Assembly: GCA_020723385.1 (NCBI GenBank)
Contig: DYIZ01000044.1
Coordinates: 1 to 41,031, forward strand
Length of the DNA stretch: 41,031 nucleotides
DNA from: Candidatus Aquidulcis sp.
GTDB taxonomy: Bacteria > Chloroflexota > Anaerolineae > Anaerolineales > UBA4823
Reading direction: 5' to 3'
The position numbers and the translations under genes are program-made. This document shows positions 34,757 to 41,031 of the stretch, piece after piece. The notes under the pieces were generated by a model, which was not told where the DNA came from, searched no databases, and saw only the letters and a program-made list of their open reading frames with translations. The first letter of the stretch is position 1. Each line of letters begins with the position of its first letter.

Positions 34757-35431
34757 CTATTCTTCGAGCAAAAGGTAGGATAGCCCTGCCACTTGTTTTG
34801 GCATCCCGGGTGTCACCTGGATTTCACTACCCATCCTTACAACGGCGATATCCGCGGGCAGCGTGCCAAGAAACTCTTCCAGCGTCATTGTCTCAGCAGT
34901 CGCCCAGCGTGCGCTGGCCGAGGCGCTGAAATGGGTGGGGATGATCGTCCGCGCCCCAAGCCTTTCCATCTCAGGCAGAAGTTGATCCAGCGGGAGCACA
35001 TATCCATCAATGTTCACCAGGATCACATCGGCATTTGCAATAGCCGCCCGCACGTTGGGTTCGGGGATCAAGCCTGCATCGCCCAGATGCACGATCTTGG
35101 CCTGCTCGATCTCGAACACAAAGACCACGTTACGCATGGTCTTCGAAGGGCCAGTCGGCGACCCCTCGCGGCTTTCATAGCCGGTTACCCGTACCATACC
35201 AACCTGATACGTACCAGGCTCGGTGATATGCTGAGGATCACCGCCAACAGCGCTCACGTTGTTATGATCAGAGTGAACATGGCTCACAGTAACAGCCTCA
35301 GCCTCCAGGTCGCCGGGGAGGGATCCCAGTCGAGGGGGGCGCTCATCGCCATAGGGATCGCTGACGATACGGGTGCCATCCGGGGCAGTGAGTAATGTAC
35401 ATGCGTTTCCAAGAAGTTGAATCGTCGTCAT
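34757..35431 (-). CDS. Metallo-beta-lactamase-fold hydrolase, UlaG-like
   Basis: This 224-residue MBL-fold protein has the metal motif HVHSDHNN (51-58), an additional Asp at 118 (HLGDAG) and His 167 (IIPTHF). The short length and NADVILVNIDG strand fit the UlaG-like or general hydrolase group, and not the long beta-lactamase type. It acts in the cytoplasm, as no signal peptide is present. The ATG at 35431 has AAAGGA eight bases upstream; a TTG two codons earlier (35437) is less likely. Such enzymes hydrolyse lactones or phosphodiesters, and which one is unclear. Confidence 0.87.
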   Translation of the reverse strand: MTTIQLLGNACTLLTAPDGTRIVSDPYGDERPPRLGSLPGDLEAEAVTVSHVHSDHNNVSAVGGDPQHITEPGTYQVGMVRVTGYESREGSPTGPSKTMRNVVFVFEIEQAKIVHLGDAGLIPEPNVRAAIANADVILVNIDGYVLPLDQLLPEMERLGARTIIPTHFSASASARWATAETMTLEEFLGTLPADIAVVRMGSEIQVTPGMPKQVAGLSYLLLEE

Positions 35432-35481
35432 TTTCAAAATCCTTTCTGGGTTGTGGTTTATACCGGCACTCGGCTAAATCG

Positions 35482-35841
35482 TCACTCCGGCAGAGCGGTC
35501 CGGGTTATTTTGATGACAACCGAAGCGGCGGGGTCGGGACAGCGCACGAACTCGGTCGTCACCCCGTCAGGGTCTATGACTTTTTCATACGGGGTGCCGC
35601 GGTATCTCCAGGGCAACGTGCCGCCATTTTCGAGGACGCGAATCATTCCCGTCAGGCTATCCACCAGCCAGGGGCATAATTGTCCAAGATCATCGGGGTA
35701 ACGGAATTTCTGCCCCACCTGAAGACGCCCATACATCCAGGCGCAGATGCCCTCTTTGGCGAAGTCAGGATAGGCGCCGTCGGCGTGCAGGCGCCCGGGG
35801 TTGCCTTCGAAAATTTCCAGTTCGATGACGTACTCTTTCAT
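35482..35841 (-). CDS. TIGR04076-like conserved protein
   Basis: This 119-residue protein has a motif series recalling the TIGR04076 family: EGICAWMYG (Cys-Trp/Tyr), LCPWLVDSL, NGGTLPW and EFVRCPDPAASVVIKI, with three conserved Cys. The family function is unknown. The ATG at 35841 has a strong AAGGAG six bases upstream. It lies 50 bases from the MBL gene downstream and about 130 from the WD40 lipoprotein upstream. The stretch 35842-35974 holds no gene that I can see. Confidence 0.72.
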   Translation of the reverse strand: MKEYVIELEIFEGNPGRLHADGAYPDFAKEGICAWMYGRLQVGQKFRYPDDLGQLCPWLVDSLTGMIRVLENGGTLPWRYRGTPYEKVIDPDGVTTEFVRCPDPAASVVIKITRTALPE

Positions 35842-35974
35842 GATGTTCTCCTTGCCCTGCGCGAGATCAAATCACATGTGCCTGGTTTTTTCCAGCACTG
35901 CTTTCAAATTATTCAATACACATCCCCAGATACGTTCCAGAAAATCAGCAATACCTGCCCATTCTTGCTCAGTA

Positions 35975-37123
35975 CTATCTTATGGCCCACACCTGCACCC
36001 CTTCTCCCCAAACGGAAAAGGCGATCAGGGTGCCATCCGGTGAAAAAGCCACCGCCCCGTGTTCCTGGTTTGGAACCCGGATCGTCTTTACGGCATCACC
36101 CGTTTCCATATTCCACACTTGCAACGCCTCGTGAACCGACGCTAACAAGCTGCCGTCTGGTGAGAAGGCAATTTGATATGCCGCCTGGCTGTTCTCTGGG
36201 AAATCTCTGATGATCTGGCTGCTGGCCAAATCCCATACCCTGACACCAATAGGATCGCCAAGCTCATTTGTAGCCATTACCAATTTTGTCCCATCTGGTG
36301 TGAACAAGATGTCATGGTAATCTATCCGCACCGAGACGTGAGTGAACGTGCTGGTTTCTTGCCAGGTGGCGGTATCCCAAAGTTTAATTACGTTCCCAGG
36401 CCGCTCATAACTAACCAATAGTGTATTTCCCTCGGGAGAGAAGACGAGATTGAAGATGTATTCGTAGTCGCTAACCAGGTTTGCCACCGGCTGGTAGGTT
36501 TCCAGGTCGATGATGACCACATTATTTGGCAAACCGGCCATGGCCAAAAGCCTGCCATCCGGGGAGATCGCCATAGCCCAGACACGCGATCTAAACGAAT
36601 AGGTAAACATTACCCGGCCAGTGAGATCGTATCCGGTCACCGCGCCATGGTCGCCGTAAGCGTTGACAATCATGCTCCCGTCCAGCGAAAGCGCCAGGGT
36701 GCCCCAGTACCAAATCCCTGCCGCCTCGTCTGTTGCATAGGTGCTCTGGGCTGGCAGAAAGACAGTTTTCTCCCAGGTATCGCGCTCCCAAACCAGCACC
36801 TCTCCGTTTCGGTCGCCGGTGATCATGGTTTGGCTGTCTGGTGTGAAAGCAATGGTATTGACGAACGAATCGGGCAAGTTCAAATCCATAACCTTTGCCA
36901 GCCGGGCTATCGTCTCGGTGTTAATGACCTGACTGAGGATAACTACCGTTGCCGAGGGCGCTATTGTTGCGGACGGTGATGAAGGCATGGCAGTCGCTGT
37001 GGGAGGCGCCGATGTCATGATCGGCGTAGGTATAACGGCAGTCATGGAAGGAACCGGCGTCGCGGCTGGGCTGCACGCGACAATCAAGGTGGACAGGACA
37101 ATCAAGACAAGAAACTTGTACAT
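35975..37123 (-). CDS. WD40 repeat lipoprotein
   Basis: The protein has 382 residues from ATG 37123 (GGAG eight bases upstream), with lipobox LIVAC (Cys 17) and a Thr/Pro/Ser-rich linker (about 20-60). Seven repeats with F/S-x-DG and W/Y-D/E endings follow (examples FTPDSQTMITGD, FSPEGNTLLVSY, FSPDGTLIAFSV), enough for one seven-bladed propeller. The earlier ATG at 37147 gives eight extra residues and is less favoured. Such propellers bind proteins and need no catalytic site. No enzyme domain is attached, in contrast to the protein at 27211. Confidence 0.87.
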   Translation of the reverse strand: MYKFLVLIVLSTLIVACSPAATPVPSMTAVIPTPIMTSAPPTATAMPSSPSATIAPSATVVILSQVINTETIARLAKVMDLNLPDSFVNTIAFTPDSQTMITGDRNGEVLVWERDTWEKTVFLPAQSTYATDEAAGIWYWGTLALSLDGSMIVNAYGDHGAVTGYDLTGRVMFTYSFRSRVWAMAISPDGRLLAMAGLPNNVVIIDLETYQPVANLVSDYEYIFNLVFSPEGNTLLVSYERPGNVIKLWDTATWQETSTFTHVSVRIDYHDILFTPDGTKLVMATNELGDPIGVRVWDLASSQIIRDFPENSQAAYQIAFSPDGSLLASVHEALQVWNMETGDAVKTIRVPNQEHGAVAFSPDGTLIAFSVWGEGVQVWAIR

Positions 37124-37167
37124 GGATTTTCTCCACAGGTTCGCCATGCATTTTTTTAGTGAGTTAC

Positions 37168-38166
37168 CTACGCGCCATCAACTTCCACGAACTCATTCTT
37201 ACAAGGGCGGCCTGCACAGACCAGGGCGCTGTTTTCACCGATCTTCATGAGGTAAGACCAGCATATTTCCAGCCCCTCCAATTTGTGATCGCACATTTTG
37301 TGTTCGTGGTTCTTCAAGGCCGCGATAATCAGGGGATCGGTAATATTGCCCTTATTCTGGTGAAACCATTCGTTCAGAAACGCTCCTCTGGCTGAAGTGT
37401 ATTCGATGCAACTATCGATTCTTTCCTGATCCGTGAATTGCTGCATTTCAGGTGAGTCATACAGTAACGTATTGAATTCAAATCCCTTGTCCGTGTAAGT
37501 TACCGTTGTTTTCTGCCGGTGAGACTCTACTTTGGCGATGGTGTTCTCTTTATCAACGATGACATACGTTTCTCCCCACACTTTGGGAATCTTCTCAAGA
37601 TATGCAACGGCTTTTTCCGTCGTTTCACAGGTATCCAGCACCCATCTCACCGCCAGATTCATCATGATCCCAGGGCCAGAATTCTCGTAAACGACCAAAT
37701 TGGTTGCCAATGCCAGCCCGGCCTCATTGACGCCGCCATATCGCGAAACCAGCGGCCAATGGAATGTTTCACCCATGCTTCTCAGTTTTCCATCGGGCCG
37801 GGTATAGCACAGGCGCAAATTCTCGCCCTCCCTTTCCATCCATTCATGATTACGCGCCAGAACAGGCATCCCGCTCCGGGTATGCTTGCCAGAAATCGCC
37901 ATCGTCAGACAAGATGAATGTTGGAAGCGATACGGGGTTGCCTCCAAGGTAACCGGGATGTAATAGTCTATTCCCAGGCTATCGGCAATCCCGCGAAACT
38001 CTTCGAGCAGATCAGGCGCATATACCCTGACCTGTTCCTCATAGGGACGTGATTTTTCCAGCACTTCTTTTGGATACTTGGGCGGATAACCATCGGTTCT
38101 TTTCAGAATCTCTCCCATTTGGATGCCAATCTCATAATGAGACCCGCGAAGTTCGATTTTTTTCAT
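37168..38166 (-). CDS. C45-type acyl-transferase-like Ntn hydrolase
   Basis: This 332-residue protein resembles the acyl-CoA:isopenicillin N acyltransferase (C45) family. The probable nucleophile Cys 86 is in SSCLTMAI, followed by VLARNHEWM (103-111) as in related N-terminal nucleophile enzymes, and RYGGVNEAGLA completes the conserved centre. The family autoprocesses at the Cys, so the first 85 residues may be a propeptide. It carries no signal peptide, so it works in the cytoplasm. The ATG at 38166 has AAAGGA eight bases upstream. The substrate, probably an amide of a small molecule, is unknown. Confidence 0.83.
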   Translation of the reverse strand: MKKIELRGSHYEIGIQMGEILKRTDGYPPKYPKEVLEKSRPYEEQVRVYAPDLLEEFRGIADSLGIDYYIPVTLEATPYRFQHSSCLTMAISGKHTRSGMPVLARNHEWMEREGENLRLCYTRPDGKLRSMGETFHWPLVSRYGGVNEAGLALATNLVVYENSGPGIMMNLAVRWVLDTCETTEKAVAYLEKIPKVWGETYVIVDKENTIAKVESHRQKTTVTYTDKGFEFNTLLYDSPEMQQFTDQERIDSCIEYTSARGAFLNEWFHQNKGNITDPLIIAALKNHEHKMCDHKLEGLEICWSYLMKIGENSALVCAGRPCKNEFVEVDGA

Positions 38167-38212
38167 CACGTATATCCTTTTCAGCATTGGAGGTGCTACT
38201 TTACCCTTGTCA

Positions 38213-39169
38213 TCATCCTGGCAAATGAATGGCGAACCGGCAACGCTCATCACCCTGGAGCACGGATACGAGCACCTCCACTTCGAGCTTCTGGCCGAAA
38301 ATCACTTCCCAGGGCTTCTTGTGGAATCCGGCGCTGCAATTACAGAAGATCGGCGCTACCTTCTCGCCGCTTTTAACAGCCTCGCGCGCCCACGGGCAGT
38401 GGCAATAGAAATAGCGCTTCAGGGTTGGATCGGTCTCGGCCAGGTATTGCTTGGTCATATAAGGAATTTTGACCTCGTAGATCACATTTCCAACCCGCAC
38501 CCCGCCGCCCATCTCCGGCTCGTTGCGCACGAATGCCAGCACATCATCAGTAATCTCCTGGGCGAAGAAAAGCCGCCCATCCCGCTGGCAGGCTTCCAAC
38601 TGCTCGACAAATGCCTGCTTCTTCTTGACAAGGTACTCGTCAACGTCTTTGCAAGATTGGTATATCTCGCGCCCGCTGGCGAAGTACTCATCCGGCAAGT
38701 CACGCAGGCTGGCTGACAGAAGATCCCGGCAGGCATCCGCTCCGACGGCAAGCGCCAGCCTCTCGATAACTGGATGCATATAGCGGGGTTTCTCCGGCGT
38801 CGGCAGGCCGAAGGGGGCCACGCCAATCCCGGAGAAGATCTCATCCCGCAGAGTCTCCCCGAAGCGCTCCGCGACGCGCCGGTACAGATTTTCCTGCGCC
38901 TCGCCGCCATCCAGCGATTCCACGAAGGCGACAAAGATGGCGTTATCCTTGATGAATAGCCCGTACCGCGCCAGGGTGAAGAAATTCTCCACGGTGTTTT
39001 GCCCCTCTCCGATGAGGATTTTCGAGAAAGCCCAGGCGCTCTCTGCTGACAACCCGCCGGATTGTTGTGCATAATTCTCAAACCGCTCGGCCAGAGCCAG
39101 GGCGGCATCGAGCTTCTCGGCAGGCACTTTGCGCCCTTCCAACATCGTGCGAAATCCTTGGGTATCCAT
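38213..39169 (-). CDS. Conserved protein with C-terminal CxC-CxC cluster
   Basis: The protein has 318 residues from ATG 39169, with AAGGA seven bases upstream. A start at 39199, overlapping the previous stop, is also possible. Two pairs of cysteines, C256-H-C258 and C276-N-C278, lie in a C-terminal domain that ends with QGDERCRFAIHLP, resembling the ligand-binding end of V4R or ATC-hydrolase-like proteins. This suggests a metal or thiol site. The helical N-terminal half has no assignable motif. The function is unknown. Confidence 0.7.
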   Translation of the reverse strand: MDTQGFRTMLEGRKVPAEKLDAALALAERFENYAQQSGGLSAESAWAFSKILIGEGQNTVENFFTLARYGLFIKDNAIFVAFVESLDGGEAQENLYRRVAERFGETLRDEIFSGIGVAPFGLPTPEKPRYMHPVIERLALAVGADACRDLLSASLRDLPDEYFASGREIYQSCKDVDEYLVKKKQAFVEQLEACQRDGRLFFAQEITDDVLAFVRNEPEMGGGVRVGNVIYEVKIPYMTKQYLAETDPTLKRYFYCHCPWAREAVKSGEKVAPIFCNCSAGFHKKPWEVIFGQKLEVEVLVSVLQGDERCRFAIHLPG

Positions 39170-39195
39170 ATCCTGTTCCTTCCCTTCTTCCTGGT

Positions 39196-40146
39196 TCATG
39201 AGAGAATATCGTCAATGGCTTCATCAATTCTTTGGGCCAGATCTGGCGGGTACCAGTGACCCTCATTGGGCGTGACAACGAACCGATGCGCGACGCCGCC
39301 TTCTTCGAAAGCCTTCGCCAGCTTACGCTGATCCTCCAGGCGGTTGTCCATCTCTGACGTGAGCAATAATCCTTTCTGCCCACGGGATCGAATACGTGTG
39401 ATTGCTTCGAGAGAATATGCTTCGGGCACAGGCGGACAGAGCACAATGAAGCCTCGGATGGGCAGGATTTGCTGCTCATCCAGCAGTAAGGTCAGGGTCA
39501 AGTGACCCCCGGCGGAAAATCCGCCCATCAGCACCTGCCCAGTATCTACGGAGTATTCTTTCAACACTGTTTGGTAAGCCGCCAGGATTTCCTGCCGGTC
39601 CTGGTCTTCTCCCAGCCAACTAAAGCCGCGCATCGAGACCGGACGCGATGACTGGGGATAAGCGACAATGAAATCGCTCGCCATCCGGGGCGAAGTCCAA
39701 CGCTCTTTGAAATCTGCCGCCGTCTCGTCGCCGCCATGCAGGGCGATGAAGAGTGGGTATTTCATCGCTGGATCGTATCTGGCGGGCGGAGCGATGCTCA
39801 ATTCGGGCCGGGAATTTTTCTGGGCCTCGTGCTGGCATTCCATCGAGCGTGAGATCACCTGTTGGAATATTCCCAACGTCTTCAATGGATTCCACAGGTC
39901 GCCCGTGAAATCCCATTGGCCATACCAGATGCCGTGATCCAGGCCATAGAGCAGTGAAGCTGCCGCTTTTTCCGCCTGGCCCAACAGTGCCTGGCAGGCC
40001 GCAAGGTTGTAGGCATTTGCCAGAACGTTTGCAGGGAATTGCGTCAATCCCCATTCCAATATCTCGGCCGCCTGCGTGTATTGTTCTTGCTGGAACAGCT
40101 CGCCAATTTTCTGGCGCATTTCCGCGTAAGTTGCATAAGTTTCCAT
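39196..40146 (-). CDS. TPR-like plus alpha/beta hydrolase fold esterase
   Basis: This 316-residue protein has an N-terminal TPR-like helical region (about 15-75, YNLAACQALLGQAEKA) followed by an esterase D / dienelactone-hydrolase-like fold. HGGDE (137-141) forms the oxyanion hole, GFSAGG (209-214) contains Ser 211, SEMDNR is the acid position and EGHWYP is the His. It should hydrolyse esters in the cytoplasm. The ATG at 40146 (spacing nine after AAGGAG) is favoured over that at 40152 (spacing three). It follows the methyltransferase gene without a gap. Confidence 0.85.
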   Translation of the reverse strand: METYATYAEMRQKIGELFQQEQYTQAAEILEWGLTQFPANVLANAYNLAACQALLGQAEKAAASLLYGLDHGIWYGQWDFTGDLWNPLKTLGIFQQVISRSMECQHEAQKNSRPELSIAPPARYDPAMKYPLFIALHGGDETAADFKERWTSPRMASDFIVAYPQSSRPVSMRGFSWLGEDQDRQEILAAYQTVLKEYSVDTGQVLMGGFSAGGHLTLTLLLDEQQILPIRGFIVLCPPVPEAYSLEAITRIRSRGQKGLLLTSEMDNRLEDQRKLAKAFEEGGVAHRFVVTPNEGHWYPPDLAQRIDEAIDDILS

Positions 40147-40152
40147 GGTCAT

Positions 40153-40929
40153 TTACTCCTTCTCAGTCTGTAGCTTGCGCGCCACCAGGCGCACAAAGGT
40201 GATGGAGCGTCCGGCATCGTCCTCGGCAATCTTTTCCGGGTAGCCGATGATACGCTCCCAACGCAAGTAAGTCTGGTAGCCTTCGCTATCTGGGAAATTA
40301 TCGGCCAGCAGCACTTCCACCTGGCTCGTCTTGAGCAGATGCTGACGCCACCATTCGGCGGAATGCCAGGCAGCGAGCGAACACGAATCCCAATAGGGCT
40401 TCAGGTGCTCGGGGATACGGTTGGGGTAATCTCCCGCAATTTCGGTATAGAACCCCGGTGCAACGATCCCCAATTGGCTGCCCGGCTTGAGCAGCGGCAG
40501 CAAATACCAGGGCAAATAAGTATCGCCGGTGGCAAAAAACCAAAGGGAGTTAATCGCAATGACGGCGTCGAAGAAATCCATCGGGAATGGCAATTCGAGC
40601 GCATCACAGCGCAAGGGGAAGACCCGGTCGGCAACGCCCGCTTTGCGGATACGCTCCCAATTCTCGGTCGCCCGCACCATTTTATCTACGGCCCACACCT
40701 GCAGGCCGAATTCTTTGGCCAGGAAGATCGAGCCGCCGGCTTTGCCGCAGCCCAGGTCGAGCACGCGCATCCCGGGTTTTAATTCCATCTCGTCGCACAG
40801 GCTCTCCAGCAGCCAGAAAGTAGGGCAGCCCATCTCCAATCCGACCTGCCATTCGGGGTCGTAATGACAAGTGCGCGGATAGCGTGGGTTTGCAAGCAAC
40901 TCTCGAGCCAGATCAAGGTTTGGTGTCAT
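40153..40929 (-). CDS. SAM-dependent methyltransferase, class I
   Basis: The protein has 258 residues from ATG 40929 (AGGAG seven bases upstream). Motif I is VLDLGCGKAGG (56-66), then AVDKM (80-84, acidic ribose contact), then FDAVIAINSLWFF. It is a class I methyltransferase of the small-molecule type, with no sign of a nucleic-acid-binding domain. A longer frame to 41016 begins within a repeat and is not preferred. The stop is immediately before the next start, so the two genes are probably coupled. Substrate unknown. Confidence 0.87.
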   Translation of the reverse strand: MTPNLDLARELLANPRYPRTCHYDPEWQVGLEMGCPTFWLLESLCDEMELKPGMRVLDLGCGKAGGSIFLAKEFGLQVWAVDKMVRATENWERIRKAGVADRVFPLRCDALELPFPMDFFDAVIAINSLWFFATGDTYLPWYLLPLLKPGSQLGIVAPGFYTEIAGDYPNRIPEHLKPYWDSCSLAAWHSAEWWRQHLLKTSQVEVLLADNFPDSEGYQTYLRWERIIGYPEKIAEDDAGRSITFVRLVARKLQTEKE

Positions 40930-40981
40930 AATTCGCTCCTCTCTGAAGGTTATTCCAGGTACAATTTCATTGCCGTTGTAG

Positions 40982-41031
40982 AGTCTCATAAAGTCGTATC
41001 CATTGAACTTTAACAAAGTCTCATAAAGTCG
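40982..41031. repeat. 15-bp direct repeat at the right window edge
   Basis: The sequence agtctcataaagtcg occurs at 40982-40996 and again at 41017-41031, a period of 35 bases. The second copy touches the end of the window, so the array may continue outside. It lies upstream of the methyltransferase start and could be a regulatory or duplicated element. Confidence 0.7.

Noticed and set aside
6958-40929. Integron cassette array
   Set aside because: Single-gene cassettes with GNAT and APH genes suggested this, but many genes overlap by ATGA, the spacers are not attC-like and no integrase is present.
6958-40929. Antibiotic biosynthetic cluster
   Set aside because: No polyketide synthase, NRPS, RiPP precursor or terpene enzyme was found; the enzymes are of modification and resistance type.
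1-41031. tRNA, rRNA and CRISPR arrays
   Set aside because: No cloverleaf T-loop in an intergenic gap, no rRNA sequence and no regularly spaced repeats with unique spacers were seen.

Overview
The window looks like part of a moderately GC-rich bacterial chromosome, most likely a Chloroflexota (Anaerolineae-like) genome. This is an inference from style, with no marker gene to confirm it: lipoproteins whose lipobox is followed by a long Thr/Pro linker, WD40 lipoproteins, a CHAT-plus-NTPase protein, many short palindromic repeats, and AGGAG-type ribosome binding sites. No rRNA, tRNA, CRISPR array, transposase or integrase was seen.

Layout. (1) Bases 1-2580, minus strand: a large GC-rich CHAT protease plus STAND/NTPase gene that runs off the left edge and carries one in-frame amber codon. 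(2) Bases 2764-6881, plus strand: promoter, LolD/MacB-type ABC ATPase, a nested-hairpin spacer, and a 1029-residue double-FtsX permease, closed by a bidirectional terminator at 6900-6946. (3) Bases 6958-40929, all minus strand: about 34 kb with some 30 genes, many overlapping by ATGA or separated by only a few bases. Most are small-molecule-modifying or hydrolysing enzymes. They include four aminoglycoside-phosphotransferase-fold (APH) genes (one is a wreck), an Eis-like acetyltransferase and four other GNATs, a heterodimeric ABC exporter, three serine beta-lactamase-fold proteins, a metallo-beta-lactamase-fold protein, two Ntn-type acylase-like proteins, an S41 peptidase, two gluzincin-like membrane or lipoprotein peptidases, an iron-sulfur-flavoprotein-like reductase, a GT39 mannosyltransferase-like protein, a methyltransferase, an alpha/beta hydrolase, two WD40 lipoproteins and several proteins of unknown function.

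How the genes may work together. Gene families from several classes of antibiotic or xenobiotic modification (phosphorylation, acetylation, hydrolysis, export) sit side by side in one direction, with recurring paralogs. That suggests a detoxification or small-molecule-processing island, but no substrate can be read from the sequence. Several proteins have unusual domain combinations: a seven-bladed WD40 propeller fused to a beta-lactamase-fold domain, a beta-lactamase-fold domain fused to an alpha/beta hydrolase, and a PDZ domain inside an Ntn hydrolase. Short palindromic repeats occur between genes and also inside two reading frames. An AT-rich peptidase gene at 22857-23681 and a MITE-like element at 11911-12134 indicate that the region has been reshaped by insertion and transfer.
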